Shown piece after piece: positions 34,352-44,429 of a stretch of 64,000 nt of DNA (position 1 is the stretch's first letter; each line of letters opens with the position of its first letter). Position numbers and translations under genes: made by a program. The notes beneath the pieces were generated by a model. That model ran no database searches, was not told where the DNA came from, and worked only from the letters and a program-made list of their open reading frames with translations. The stretch covers positions 434,001 to 498,000 of the forward strand of contig CBDCWO010000006.1 in the NCBI GenBank assembly GCA_965223405.1, in the 5' to 3' direction. The stretch comes from CBDCWO01 sp965223405 (GTDB lineage: Bacteria > Bacteroidota > Bacteroidia > Chitinophagales > Saprospiraceae).

Positions 34352-35074
34352 AATTTAATATTAAAATAAGGCCTGCCTGCTCTTGAAATCTTTTATGAGT
34401 ATTCTAAAGTTATAAATAAAGTTTGAAAATACCATATGATCCAAATTGATTGTAATAATAATCATACAAAATTTCATTTTAATGTAACCCGAAGGATAAA
34501 CAATGATTCGACCTGGTTAAACTATGATAAATTGATCTGATTAGACGGAATCTAAAACAGGATTTGTATTAGGCAATGGAGGATAGGGCAAATGTCCGGG
34601 TTCAAGTGCTTTGAATATGGAAGTTATCTATCGACAGAAATAATACTAAAATAATAGACATACAAAGTATAATATTTCAAGGTTATGGAAAGTATTATGC
34701 CAAAAATGGTCGCAAATATTTCTTGGGATCCATTTGATATCATTGGTAAGGATCATGTCAGACTCCATCACAATAGATAATAGCCAACTCGAGAATTACT
34801 TTAGGATACCGATTTACATTTTGCTGTGTGTGGTTATCAATTACGTTCTGAAAACTCACTCACGGTAAGATGGTAACGTTTAACCCGAATTAGGCATTAG
34901 AAGTTCTTGATGAAGTGAAAATAGAGCATTGAAAATCCCAAATCTATGATTGAAGTCTATAAAAAAAACGTTCAACTCCAAAGGGATTAGACTTCGGAGT
35001 GGAACGTTATTCATTATGTAATAGATATAAGCTCACTGAACTTGTTCCAAGCGATTGGAGCAGAGCTCAGCTAC
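34352..35074. other. Intergenic region upstream of the ECF sigma gene (723 bp)
   Basis: No reading frame of note. It contains the terminator of the neighbouring lipoprotein gene at 34961-35008. On the minus strand near 34440-34480 there is a weak promoter-like pair (TTTTG, then TCAATTTG) that could serve the sigma gene. The rest is AT-rich without recognisable sites. Confidence 0.5.
34961..35008 (-). terminator. Intrinsic terminator of the second susC/susD operon
   Basis: Arms AACGTTCAACTCC (34967-34979) and GGAGTGGAACGTT (34996-35008) pair with one mismatch, continuing inward as CAAAG/CTTCG. On the minus strand the stem is followed by eight T. It lies 66 bp downstream of the lipid-binding-like lipoprotein stop. 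Confidence 0.85.
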
Positions 35075-35554
35075 TTAATGTTCATCTTCTAAGAATCCGG
35101 TTCTGCGGTAGCCGGCGTATACATATTCATTATCCGGATCATCACTGAATTTGAATCGGACATAAATAGAATCCGTTACATTTCCACCGGTACTTGTGGC
35201 TGCATCGTCAAAGATTTTGCCCTCCAGTATATCCACTTTGATCTCATCGTCATAATGATTTTCTAATGACGATCCGGTAAAGGCTTTGTCTTTAAGATTG
35301 GCATTTGCCACTACCTTGCAAGGCCATACATGATGATCATCGACAAACAAATCTGTGCTGTTATTGGCTGCTGTATTATATGTACTTAGCAGCGCATATC
35401 CAAAGATCGCCTGACCGTCTACGTAGATGTTTATCCACCATTCCCCGGTCATTTTTTGTAATTCAACTCCACCAATATCCGGTTCTTTGCCTAAATCACA
35501 ACTGATGGTGGACAGCGAAATAAAGAGTACAATTATATAAAGTGCGTATTTCAT
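35075..35554 (-). CDS. Lipid-binding-domain (PF12888-like) surface lipoprotein
   Basis: 159 residues. Lipobox STISC with Cys19, then a single small beta-barrel-like domain with MTGEWWINIYVDGQAIFGYALL, STYNTAANNSTDLFVDD and VYAGYRRTGF, as in the Bacteroidota lipid-binding putative hydrolase family encoded after SusD. The exact ligand is unknown. It is the last gene of the operon starting at the SusC at 40920 and is 11 bp from the preceding lipoprotein. Confidence 0.75.
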   Translation of the reverse strand: MKYALYIIVLFISLSTISCDLGKEPDIGGVELQKMTGEWWINIYVDGQAIFGYALLSTYNTAANNSTDLFVDDHHVWPCKVVANANLKDKAFTGSSLENHYDDEIKVDILEGKIFDDAATSTGGNVTDSIYVRFKFSDDPDNEYVYAGYRRTGFLEDEH

Positions 35555-35565
35555 ATCTGTTGCTT

Positions 35566-36225
35566 TTATTCGGTTATTTTATTTAATGTTACATCGAAGC
35601 TAAAGTCAAAATCTGTTAAGGTTATAGTCCATTTCCAAGATCGCTGATCTTCCGAAATGCTGGCATCCTTGATTTTAACCGGACCAAATGCACATACGCC
35701 ACCATCGCTGGTAAATGTATTTCCATCCACTTTGATGGTTGCGGGGGCTGCATAATCAGGTCCAAATCCACGGTCAAATTCATAATGACCGGCCATAAGG
35801 TCAGATATGTAAAATGTGTTTTCATCGATACTTGAGATCAATACCATACCTCCATCTCTACCTACACGATCTCCATCATATACACCGGTAATTGGTTTGG
35901 GTTCGTAAACGATTACTGTCCGGGTAACTTGTGATGAGAAACCATCCGAGTTTTTCGCAGAGTATACCAGATTATAAAAATCCGGAGTGTTCGGATCTAC
36001 TGATCCATTTTTATCAACTTCAACCGGGTTACCGTTTTCGGTTGCAACGGCTCCAGGATCAGAAAATGGCTCATTTACTTTGAGCAGGACCAGACCCTCA
36101 CCTTCTAAAGCCAAGTCTACAAAAAATGTAGTTCTGGAGACATCAGCAGTCACCGCTTCCTTACCGCAGGACTGAAAGATGAAGATCCCTACTAAAAATG
36201 AGAATATAAAATATATCTTTTTCAT
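35566..36225 (-). CDS. Surface lipoprotein with DUF5011-type Ig domain and BT_2262-like C-terminal domain
   Basis: 219 residues. Lipobox IFQSC with Cys20. An Ig-like domain follows (about 35-110; LLKVNEPFSDPGAVATENG, SAKNSDGFSSQVTRTVIVYEP), then a C-terminal all-beta domain (about 113-219; GVYDGDRVGRDGGMV, YISDLMAGHYEFDRGFGPDY, WKWTITLTDFDFSFDVTLN) of the BT_2262 type. Such proteins occupy the SusE/SusF position and probably present or bind ligand at the surface. 24 bp separate it from the SusD gene. Confidence 0.78.
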   Translation of the reverse strand: MKKIYFIFSFLVGIFIFQSCGKEAVTADVSRTTFFVDLALEGEGLVLLKVNEPFSDPGAVATENGNPVEVDKNGSVDPNTPDFYNLVYSAKNSDGFSSQVTRTVIVYEPKPITGVYDGDRVGRDGGMVLISSIDENTFYISDLMAGHYEFDRGFGPDYAAPATIKVDGNTFTSDGGVCAFGPVKIKDASISEDQRSWKWTITLTDFDFSFDVTLNKITE

Positions 36226-36249
36226 TATTTATCAATTTTGATTATCCAA

Positions 36250-37728
36250 TTATTTAGCCCACCAAACCGGCTCGGTTATTACCACTTCAGCCGGTGTATT
36301 GGGATTATTTCTCCTGGTAATGTCAGGAAATATTAATCTTTTTGGGAATAAACCATTGGTCGTTCCGGTTATGGAATAAGTGAATTCACCAGGTATATAG
36401 GACGGATCATCGCTTCCAACCGGAGAATTTGCCGGAATTCCGGTTCGGGCCTGATCGAAGAATGATTCATATCCCCGTTCTACCAAGGATACCCATTTTT
36501 GGGTGATTATGGCCTTAATATTGTCTGAAAGCGTACCATTCGGATAAGCATAAGCCCCGCCATCCGCAATAAATTCCGAACCATCCATTCCCACTCTGCT
36601 AAATGCGGATAATACGGCTTCATCGTATTTGGCCTGTGCAGTCGATGCATCACCGTAACGGGCATGAGCTTCGGCCAACATAAAGCTGATCTCATCTTTG
36701 GAGAAAAAATAAAAAGCGCTGGTAGGAAGGATATTCGCCACCGAAGGAGCTGTCGGAGGAATATCCGTACTCAGGGCATTAAAATCCCCTTGACGTAAAC
36801 CCATATGCCCTCCTGATCCAGGAACGAAGAAAGCATCAATCCTCGGATCCTCAAATTTTTCCAAGAATGAAATAAATGTATTACTTGCCCTCAGATTAGA
36901 GCGAACATTTAACTGACGTCGATCCGTTTCGAACAATGGATAACTTTGGTTGGGAATGTCAGTAAAAACATTGATTTGAGCGTGATCGGTCAAAAAGGGC
37001 ACATTCCCAGATAACAAAGCGTTAATTCCAGCTTGTGCAACATCCGGTCTGGCTTTAGTCTGTCTCAAGTAAATTTTAAGTTTTAAAGTATTCGCAAAAG
37101 CGATCCAGGAATTGATCTGTTGAGTCTGACTAAGATTGCCAAACACAAAATCTGTGGAAGAGCCTTTGGATGAAGGAGCAAACAATTCCTTTGCCAGTGC
37201 TTCATCTAGCATAGTAATTAAGCCATCATAGACAACTTGACCTTGGTCAAATAGGGGTGCTTCGATCCCTTCCTCACTACGCAATGCTTCACTAAAAGGA
37301 ATTTGATCATAAAAATCTGCCAAAATTTGGTATGCATAAGCCATCAAGGCGGTCGCCTGTAAATAAGTTACCCAGTTTTCATCCTCACTTGCTTTATTTC
37401 GGATTACCAATAAGTCAATTAGGGCATCCGAATACAGGTCCCTCCAAGCACCATTATAGTCTGAATTTCGAAGTGCATATCGCTCCTCAGTTCGATATTG
37501 GGATGCCACATGACTTTGGGTCCAATGTTGCGACCAAAGTCCACCAAGGATTGCATAATCACCATTTATTATCCCACACATATGCATTTGCGCAGAAGGC
37601 AATACCAAAGAAGGATCCACTTCAGTGGGATTGTTGGGGTCCACATTCACATCCAGGAAATCATTACACCCTGGCATAATTAATATGCTCACCCAGGTAA
37701 ATATTAATATTTTAACTAATTTTTTCAT
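36250..37728 (-). CDS. SusD-like (SusD-like_2 type) lipoprotein
   Basis: 492 residues. Lipobox LIMPGC with Cys21, followed by NDFLDVNVDPNNPTEVDPSLVLPSAQ, the usual opening of the SusD-like_2 branch. Helical repeats include YLQATALMAYAYQILADFYD and IAFANTLKLKIYLRQTKARP; near the C-terminus are MLAEAHARYGDASTAQAKYDEAV and WVSLVERGYESFFDQARTG. It partners the SusC at 37741. This branch is often associated with substrates other than simple starch; the substrate cannot be told here. Confidence 0.93.
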   Translation of the reverse strand: MKKLVKILIFTWVSILIMPGCNDFLDVNVDPNNPTEVDPSLVLPSAQMHMCGIINGDYAILGGLWSQHWTQSHVASQYRTEERYALRNSDYNGAWRDLYSDALIDLLVIRNKASEDENWVTYLQATALMAYAYQILADFYDQIPFSEALRSEEGIEAPLFDQGQVVYDGLITMLDEALAKELFAPSSKGSSTDFVFGNLSQTQQINSWIAFANTLKLKIYLRQTKARPDVAQAGINALLSGNVPFLTDHAQINVFTDIPNQSYPLFETDRRQLNVRSNLRASNTFISFLEKFEDPRIDAFFVPGSGGHMGLRQGDFNALSTDIPPTAPSVANILPTSAFYFFSKDEISFMLAEAHARYGDASTAQAKYDEAVLSAFSRVGMDGSEFIADGGAYAYPNGTLSDNIKAIITQKWVSLVERGYESFFDQARTGIPANSPVGSDDPSYIPGEFTYSITGTTNGLFPKRLIFPDITRRNNPNTPAEVVITEPVWWAK

Positions 37729-37740
37729 TTTAATACGTGT

Positions 37741-40700
37741 TTAGAAAGAGAGATTAAAAGTGAGTCCATAACTTGCATTGGTTGGTCCGGTAGAAAATTC
37801 TCCTATCTGACCAGTCAAATCCAAACCAAATGTGGATCCTTCAGGATCTACATAATGGTTATCTGAAGGGGTCCATAAGATCAGATTCCGACCAAATGCA
37901 GTTATACTTGCCCGTTGGATAGTCGCTTTTGACAATAAAGACTTTGGTAACTCATACGTCAAGGAGACATTTCTCAGCTTAAAAAATGTTTTATCCAAAA
38001 CATGGTTTTCCTGAGCGGCATTGGTAGCACCCCAATAGGTAAAAATGTTTGAACGGTCCACGGCCGTTGTGTTGGTCACGTATTCTCCATTGGACAATTT
38101 ATTTACAGATCCGGGAACTACAAAAGGTTCACGATCATTATACTGGGATTTCCATGCATTGCCCACGAAATAATTTAATCTGGATGTGTAAGACCAAAAT
38201 ACACCCCCTTTGCGATAATCCACATTGAATGCCAATCTTAAGTCTTTATATGAAAAAGAATTGTTTAATCCCATCACAAAATCAGGATTGATAGATCCCA
38301 TTAATTTTTTATTTGGTGCAGTGATAGGTAATCCATTAGCAGAATTCACCACAATGTTTCCATTTGGATCCAACTCCGAGGTAGGAGAGTAAATAGTTCC
38401 CAGTGGTTGGCCCTCTTCTGCTCTTAATTCAATTCCATAAGCAGTATTTAGTACAATTGAGGTATTTCCGGTACCAAGCGAATTGACCATACTTTCATTT
38501 TTACTGAAATTATAACCAATATCCCATTGGAAATTAGGAGTCTTTACCGGTGTAACATTGAACAACAATTCAATTCCCTGATTTTGAATTTCCCCGATAT
38601 TGGAGACCTGAGTTAAGTACCCGGAGGATGGATCTTTTTCTACATTAATAATTTGATCCGTAGTGGTCCGGTCATAAACTGCTACATCAATACCAATTCT
38701 ATTCTGTAAAAATCTTGCATCTACTCCAAACTCCAATTCGGTAGTAATTTCCGGCTGAAGTTTATTGTTACCTCGAATGTCACCTACTTCAAATGCATTT
38801 ACTCCGGAGATTGGAAAGTTTACGACTCCAAAAGCTCCGGCTCTCGCTATACCGGCTGTATATATTGGTACAATTGAATAGGGTGGAGCATCATTACCTA
38901 CTTGGGCATAAGATGCTCTTACCTTCAGTAATGAAAGGGTATTACTATTTAAATCGAAGGCATCACTAAGCACTGCAGAAAGGGTAATTGCCGGATAAAA
39001 GAAACTATTGTTATCTATCGGCAAGGTTGAGGACCAATCGTTGCGGGCCTGTAAAGTAGCATATAACCAATTATCGAAAGCGACGTCAACAATTCCAAAA
39101 ACACCAATTAGTCTCCGTTCGGTTTTGGCACTATTGGAAATTGGGTTATTCGTGGTATTTGAAAGGTTGTAAAAACCAGGTATCGTCAAATTAGTCACAG
39201 TTGATGTGGTGTATTTTGAATACCTCGAATTAACATTGTTTCCCAAGGTTACGCGAAGATTTATTTTATCGGTTAAATTTTGATTATAAGTCAATAAAAC
39301 ATCACTGTTTATCTGATTGCGGTTTAAATTGGTTTCTGTAACCCGACCTACCACGTCATTCGCAGATGAATTGGGCGATCCGGCTGTGATTTTTGCCACA
39401 TTTCCCCAATCTGACAGGTCTGATCCTGAAAAATCACCTCCAACCCTCCAGGACAATTCCAAATTATCTATCAATTTATAGTTCAAGGAAACATTACCAA
39501 ATATTCTATTTTCCAAGAATTTGTTTCCTTGCTCGCCTAATATGAAATAGGGATTCTGGGCATAAGGCGTGTAATAATTATCCAGATTGTAAAATTGGTC
39601 ATCATATTTGTTCATGTCCACGATCGACATATCGCGTGGGATCTGAATAATCTCCTGAAACAACACCTTTCCAGCGCCCGCGTCATCATTTTGTCCGGTC
39701 GCTAAAGCTTTCTGATTTTTATTAAGGTAATTTACGGTAGCACTAACCTGGAATTTTTCATCACCAACCTCTCCCTTGAATCCAAGGGTATTTCTCTTAT
39801 AAGAGTCGGCGTCCGTTGGTACCACACCATCATCATTCGCATTGGAATAACTCAAACGAAAGCTAGCGCTCTCATTTCCACCAGAGACAGCAACTGAATG
39901 GTTCCAAGCTTTTCCATAACCATAAAAGTCTCTTAAATTGTCTTCAAGAATCACATAAGGCTTCAATTGACTGCTGTTATTAACTACGTTACCCCACAGT
40001 CTTAATTTCCCATCGGTTTTAGGTCCCCAACTTCCATTTTCATTAGACGCCCACAGACCATTCCAGCCCTGACCAAAAGTATTCTGTAAGAATGGAAGTC
40101 TGTTTACCTCTGACTGGGTAAATGAACCACTGTAATCGACTTTTAAGCCTTGGTCTCTACTTCCTGATTTTGTAGTTACAATGATTGCCCCGTTGGCGGC
40201 TCTTGAGCCATACAAAGCGGTAGCAGCGGCTCCTTTCAATACAGAAAGGCTTTCAATATCATCCGGATTAACATCATTGGCCTGATTTCCAAAATCCTGA
40301 GACCGGTTAAAATCATCATTGGGATTCAACAATGTGGTTGTTGACGTATTGGCACTATTGTTAACCGGTACCCCATCAATTACCCATAAAGCCTGATTGT
40401 TACCGGTAACAGAGCCAAATCCTCGTACAACCACGGAAGATCCCCCTCCAGGCTGTGAATTCGAATTAACGGTGAGTCCGGCTACCTTTCCTGAAAGGGC
40501 GTCAATCACACTGTTGTTACGCGTACGTGTCAATTCATCTCCGGATACTGTGGAAACACCGTATCCCAGAGATTTTTCCTGCCTCGAAAGACCCAAGGCG
40601 GTTACCACAGCGGTTTCTAAAGTAATTCCTGCTGTCATTTGTACATCAATGACATTGGAATTACCAATTTGCCTTTCGACTTCTTCGAACCCGGTATAGC

Positions 40701-40920
40701 TATAAACTAATATGGAAACATTGTCATCGACATCCAGACTATAGGTTCCGTCAAAATCGGAAATCGTTCCTACAGCTGGGTTTCCTTTTACATAAATGTT
40801 AACACCGATAAGTGGTTCACCTTCGGTGTCGGTCACCTTCCCGGTCAGGGTACGTTGCGCTATACTAGCAGACATCCCCAAACACCATAAGGTGATTAGC
40901 AAAGTAATCTTAGATTTCAT
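37741..40920 (-). CDS. SusC/RagA TonB-linked outer membrane transporter
   Basis: 1059 residues. Signal peptide (1-21, ending SIAQ), carboxypeptidase-regulatory-like domain (LTGKVTDTEGEPLIGVNIYVKG), plug with RNNSVIDALSGKVAGLTV and GSRAANGAIIVTTKSG, and a beta-barrel ending NASYGLTFNLSF. It lacks the STN domain of the other SusC in this window and has no sigma/anti-sigma pair. The nearest regulator is the divergent LytTR response regulator at 41176, across a 255-bp gap that may hold both promoters. It heads a four-gene operon down to 35075. Confidence 0.95.
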   Translation of the reverse strand: MKSKITLLITLWCLGMSASIAQRTLTGKVTDTEGEPLIGVNIYVKGNPAVGTISDFDGTYSLDVDDNVSILVYSYTGFEEVERQIGNSNVIDVQMTAGITLETAVVTALGLSRQEKSLGYGVSTVSGDELTRTRNNSVIDALSGKVAGLTVNSNSQPGGGSSVVVRGFGSVTGNNQALWVIDGVPVNNSANTSTTTLLNPNDDFNRSQDFGNQANDVNPDDIESLSVLKGAAATALYGSRAANGAIIVTTKSGSRDQGLKVDYSGSFTQSEVNRLPFLQNTFGQGWNGLWASNENGSWGPKTDGKLRLWGNVVNNSSQLKPYVILEDNLRDFYGYGKAWNHSVAVSGGNESASFRLSYSNANDDGVVPTDADSYKRNTLGFKGEVGDEKFQVSATVNYLNKNQKALATGQNDDAGAGKVLFQEIIQIPRDMSIVDMNKYDDQFYNLDNYYTPYAQNPYFILGEQGNKFLENRIFGNVSLNYKLIDNLELSWRVGGDFSGSDLSDWGNVAKITAGSPNSSANDVVGRVTETNLNRNQINSDVLLTYNQNLTDKINLRVTLGNNVNSRYSKYTTSTVTNLTIPGFYNLSNTTNNPISNSAKTERRLIGVFGIVDVAFDNWLYATLQARNDWSSTLPIDNNSFFYPAITLSAVLSDAFDLNSNTLSLLKVRASYAQVGNDAPPYSIVPIYTAGIARAGAFGVVNFPISGVNAFEVGDIRGNNKLQPEITTELEFGVDARFLQNRIGIDVAVYDRTTTDQIINVEKDPSSGYLTQVSNIGEIQNQGIELLFNVTPVKTPNFQWDIGYNFSKNESMVNSLGTGNTSIVLNTAYGIELRAEEGQPLGTIYSPTSELDPNGNIVVNSANGLPITAPNKKLMGSINPDFVMGLNNSFSYKDLRLAFNVDYRKGGVFWSYTSRLNYFVGNAWKSQYNDREPFVVPGSVNKLSNGEYVTNTTAVDRSNIFTYWGATNAAQENHVLDKTFFKLRNVSLTYELPKSLLSKATIQRASITAFGRNLILWTPSDNHYVDPEGSTFGLDLTGQIGEFSTGPTNASYGLTFNLSF

Positions 40921-41147
40921 TTTATAGGTTTTATTCTAAATAAAAAGCGCCTGACTACGTTGATTTGTAGTAGGCATACTAGCTCATATCAGTGAGAGGA
41001 TGAAATTCTGATTTGAATGAATGATATTTTGCAGTTAGTGGTTTGATCAATGGAGAAGATTATTCTATCTTCGATTTTTGTTAGCATCGTCCTTAAATTG
41101 ATATAATCAAGGGCGATTTTCTCTCTATGTTTTACTCGGAATTGGCC

Positions 41148-41164
41148 TTATCTGTATCAGATAA
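41148..41164. promoter_or_regulatory. Perfect palindrome before the LytTR regulator gene
   Basis: TTATCTG-TAT-CAGATAA, a 7+3+7 perfect dyad 12-28 bases before the ATG at 41176. The half TATCAGATAAAA (41155-41166) recurs directly before the start of the propeller kinase gene at 48653-48664. It is a candidate operator, possibly autoregulatory. Confidence 0.45.
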
Positions 41165-41175
41165 AAGAACATCTT

Positions 41176-41955
41176 ATGCAACAAGATATCCAAGTAATTA
41201 TTATTGAAGATGATCCACTTTCGGCCCAACAATTAAGTGATTGGATTCAGAAAGTTCCTGAATTTCAACTCAATGGTATTGCTGAAACCGGGAAACAAGC
41301 AATCCAGTTGATCCAGCAACATAAGCCTGATGTCATCTTTACCGATATTGAGTTACCCGACATGAACGGATTTGAAATTATTGAAAAAATAGAACTGCAA
41401 GACCGGCCGTACATCGTGTTTACAACGGCTCATAATGAACATGCGATTAAAGCATTTGAAATATTTGCTTTGGATTACTTATTAAAACCATTTGATGAAA
41501 AAAGATTTCAAGGATCGGTTAAGAGAATTATAGAAATGCATAAATCTCAAAACCAGGACTTGAAAGGAAATCTTCAACAACTTTTACAACATTTTCGCAA
41601 AACTTTAGATCCGGTCAACCCATTCGATCAAACCATACCTGTTAAAACGGGAGGGAAAATCCATTTTGTTACCTTTAAAAACATCGAATTCATACAGGCT
41701 TCGAGTTATTATATCGAAATATTCGCAGAAGGAAAAAAATATTTACTTCGTGAAACTCTTTCTGAATTTCTCACTAAGCTGCCTACCCCAAATTTTATTA
41801 GAATACATCGTTCAGTAATCATCAATCTTCAATTTATGAAAGAAATTGAAAAAGTAAATCAAAATGATTACCAGGTAAAACTTAAAAACAACCAAACTTT
41901 TCGAATCAGCAAATCTTACCGGAAAAAATTTTTCGAAATTATTCAATTGGACTGA
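41176..41955 (+). CDS. LytTR-family response regulator, orphan
   Basis: 259 residues. Receiver domain (about 5-120) with acidic pocket Glu11-Asp12-Asp13, phospho-acceptor Asp57 (VIFTDIELPDMNG), and FTTAHNEHAIKAFEIFALDYLLKPF. A LytTR DNA-binding domain follows (about 150-259; IPVKTGGKIHFVTFKNIEFIQ, FIRIHRSVIINLQFMKEI). No histidine kinase is adjacent. It is divergent from the second SusC operon, which makes that operon a possible target. The gene is followed by a GAGTTGT minisatellite. Confidence 0.92.
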   Translation: MQQDIQVIIIEDDPLSAQQLSDWIQKVPEFQLNGIAETGKQAIQLIQQHKPDVIFTDIELPDMNGFEIIEKIELQDRPYIVFTTAHNEHAIKAFEIFALDYLLKPFDEKRFQGSVKRIIEMHKSQNQDLKGNLQQLLQHFRKTLDPVNPFDQTIPVKTGGKIHFVTFKNIEFIQASSYYIEIFAEGKKYLLRETLSEFLTKLPTPNFIRIHRSVIINLQFMKEIEKVNQNDYQVKLKNNQTFRISKSYRKKFFEIIQLD

Positions 41956-41959
41956 GGGA

Positions 41960-42029
41960 GCTTTGAGTTGTGAGCTGTGAGCTTTGAGTTGTGAGATTTG
42001 AGTTGTGAGTTGTGAGTTGTGAGTTGTGA
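41960..42029. repeat. Minisatellite of GAGTTGT-type units
   Basis: Directly after the regulator stop, about 70 bp consists of near-tandem 7-base units GAGTTGT with variants (GAGCTGT, GAGCTTT, GAGATTT), including four consecutive units at the right end. Such arrays change length by slippage. It lies between genes, so it would affect only spacing or mRNA 3' ends. Confidence 0.85.
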
Positions 42030-42133
42030 ATAGTTCATGTATCCTTTGAGTTTTGGGTTTCAAGATGTCATTTTTGGCTTCAGGTTTGACCAATTCTTAT
42101 TTAAAATATTTTTAGTTCTTGAACCAGGTTGAT

Positions 42134-42141
42134 TACTTTTG
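42134..42141 (+). promoter_or_regulatory. Candidate -7 box of the DUF5916 gene
   Basis: TACTTTTG matches TAnnTTTG exactly, 18 bases before the ATG at 42160. No -33 TTG is found at the ideal distance, so the call is tentative. Confidence 0.4.
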
Positions 42142-42159
42142 TGAGGCTTTACGACTAAA

Positions 42160-44364
42160 ATGAAAAATCTCCAGGTTGCGTTGACTTTTTTTTTCTTTTA
42201 TGCACCGATATTTGTCATCGGTCAATCTAACTATCACATATCTTATATTAAAAATTCGATTTCTCTTGATGGAGATTTGAGGGAACCTGTATGGGAATCA
42301 GTGAAACCTGTTTCATTGATTCAGCACACTCCTAATTTTGATCAAGATGCCACTGAAAACAGTAAGGTCAAAATGTTTCACAATGGGGAATTCCTCTATA
42401 TTGGAGCCCAGTTATTTGATCAGGAACCTGATAAAATTAAATATCCTTCTCGCAAGCGCGATGAATTAAGTCTTGCCAATGATTTCTTCGGGGTGATCAT
42501 CGACTCCTACAACGACAATGAAAATGCACTATGTTTCTACACGACACCGGCTGGGTTGAGAATGGATATGACCATATTTGAAGATGCTGTCGGAGACGAA
42601 CCCTTCAACATTTCTTGGAATTCATTTTGGGACGTGGGGTGTGATCTTAATGATCATGGCTGGATCGCGGAATTCCGAATACCAATGTCTAGTCTACAGT
42701 TTCAAGAGTCATCAGGTGATGTTGAAATGGGTATGATCCTTTGGAGAAATATCTCTCGTAAGAATGAAATTAACACCTGGCCAGCCATACCGCCAAGTTT
42801 TGGATTTTGGAGTAGTTTTAAGCCTTCTCAGGCCCAAGACGTAACACTAGATCATGTGGTAGGGAAAAAACCGGTATACATTACCCCTTACACACTTGGA
42901 GGTATAAATCGAGAAGCTGAAATACCCCAAAATCAAAAAGATTATACACTGGATAACGATCTTACCCTTGAGGCCGGATTGGATGTAAAATATAACTTAA
43001 CCAGCAATTTAACATTAGATCTCACCGTGAATACCGATTTCGCGCAGGTTGAAGCCGATGATCAGCAAGTCAATTTAACCCGATTTTCTTTGTTCTTTCC
43101 CGAAAAGAGACTTTTCTTTCAAGAGAGGTCCAGTATTTTTGATGTGCGAATGGGAGGTCCAAACCGATTGTTTTACTCTCGGAAAATAGGATTGAATGAA
43201 GACGGTGAACAGGTACGAATACTGGGAGGTGCCCGGTTGACCGGGAGAGTGGGAAAATATGATATTGGACTCATTAACATGCAAACCGGAAAACAGGGTG
43301 GAGTCATGAGTGAAAATTTCACTGTAGGTAGAGTTAGAAAACGAATCATTAACCCTTTTTCCTATGTAGGTGGATTGCTTACCAATCGAACCGACTTTAA
43401 TGGTAATTACAATACAGTGTACGCTGCCGATGCCATTCTTAAGATTAATCAATGGGATTTTCTAAAACTAAAAATCGGGCAGAGTCTGGAAAATGACCGG
43501 TCCAACCGCTTGTTTTCACTTAAGCCTACTCATTTCTTCATCAATCTTGAAAGGACACGATATGATGGATTCACCTATGACCTAAGTATAGCCCGATCAG
43601 GAGAAGACTTTGTTCCAGGATTGGGATTTCAGTTTAGAGAAAACTATCTTTCAAGTTTTGCGATTTTTGGATATGGCTGGACCATGCCTGAGGATTCTTG
43701 GTTGCAACAACATCGTTTTCGCACCTTTAATTTTTTATATCAAAATAATTTCCACAAAAACACGGAAACATCCAATTATAATCTGGGATGGGAATTTCAG
43801 GCAAAGAAAGGATTTGGTGGCACCATTGGTATCAACCGTAAATTTGACCGGTTATACGAAGGGTTCGAACTTTCTGATGATCACGAGGTGGCCTCTGGCG
43901 AATACAACTACTGGGATTCTGAAATCGTTTTTCACACCCCCTTCACCAAACTTTTCAGGTTTTTTTTATTATCAAATTTAGGTCAATTCTATAATGGAAA
44001 AATCACTTCTTTCTCCTTTAATCCGGAATGGAATATCGGGAATGGCTTCGAATTATCAGGGAGCTATGAGTTTAACCGGGTTAAACTTGCGGAAAAATCC
44101 AAATTTATTGCCCATGTAGGGAGACTCAAGCTCCTGTATACCGTAAATACCCGTTTATCATTGGCCTCATTTATCCAGTATGTGAGTGAAGGACATGCGA
44201 CAATAGGTAATTTCAGATTACGATTTAATCCCAAGGAGGGAAATGATTTGTATTTGGTGGTGAATCAATTTTGGAATACCAACCGGCAACGAGAAAATCC
44301 ATTTCTTCCTGCCACCCAAGAACAAACTGTAGTGGTAAAATATAATTACACCTTCAGACTATAG
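42160..44364 (+). CDS. DUF5916 outer-membrane protein with family 9 carbohydrate-binding-like N-terminus
   Basis: 734 residues. Signal peptide (1-21, ending VIGQS). An N-terminal CBM9-like domain (about 27-215) opens with SISLDGDLREPVWESVKPV and contains FLYIGAQLFDQEPDKI and VGCDLNDHGWIAEFRIPMSSLQF. The remainder is DUF5916, rich in amphipathic strands (TVNTDFAQVEADDQQVNLTR, FSLFFPEKRLFFQERSSIF, GGARLTGRVGKYDIGLI), ending VVVKYNYTFRL like a barrel. The family is widespread in Bacteroidota; its function is unknown. A weak hairpin follows the stop. Confidence 0.88.
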   Translation: MKNLQVALTFFFFYAPIFVIGQSNYHISYIKNSISLDGDLREPVWESVKPVSLIQHTPNFDQDATENSKVKMFHNGEFLYIGAQLFDQEPDKIKYPSRKRDELSLANDFFGVIIDSYNDNENALCFYTTPAGLRMDMTIFEDAVGDEPFNISWNSFWDVGCDLNDHGWIAEFRIPMSSLQFQESSGDVEMGMILWRNISRKNEINTWPAIPPSFGFWSSFKPSQAQDVTLDHVVGKKPVYITPYTLGGINREAEIPQNQKDYTLDNDLTLEAGLDVKYNLTSNLTLDLTVNTDFAQVEADDQQVNLTRFSLFFPEKRLFFQERSSIFDVRMGGPNRLFYSRKIGLNEDGEQVRILGGARLTGRVGKYDIGLINMQTGKQGGVMSENFTVGRVRKRIINPFSYVGGLLTNRTDFNGNYNTVYAADAILKINQWDFLKLKIGQSLENDRSNRLFSLKPTHFFINLERTRYDGFTYDLSIARSGEDFVPGLGFQFRENYLSSFAIFGYGWTMPEDSWLQQHRFRTFNFLYQNNFHKNTETSNYNLGWEFQAKKGFGGTIGINRKFDRLYEGFELSDDHEVASGEYNYWDSEIVFHTPFTKLFRFFLLSNLGQFYNGKITSFSFNPEWNIGNGFELSGSYEFNRVKLAEKSKFIAHVGRLKLLYTVNTRLSLASFIQYVSEGHATIGNFRLRFNPKEGNDLYLVVNQFWNTNRQRENPFLPATQEQTVVVKYNYTFRL

Positions 44365-44429
44365 AATCCCAGAACCTTGATGGGTGTTATGATTGGCAAA
44401 CCAGAAGAAAATCTAGAAGGAAAATCAGA

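Noticed and set aside
41956..42093. Reading frame on the minus strand through the GAGTTGT repeats
   Set aside because: The translated product is just the low-complexity repeat (HNSQLTTQ-like) and runs antisense into the LytTR gene.
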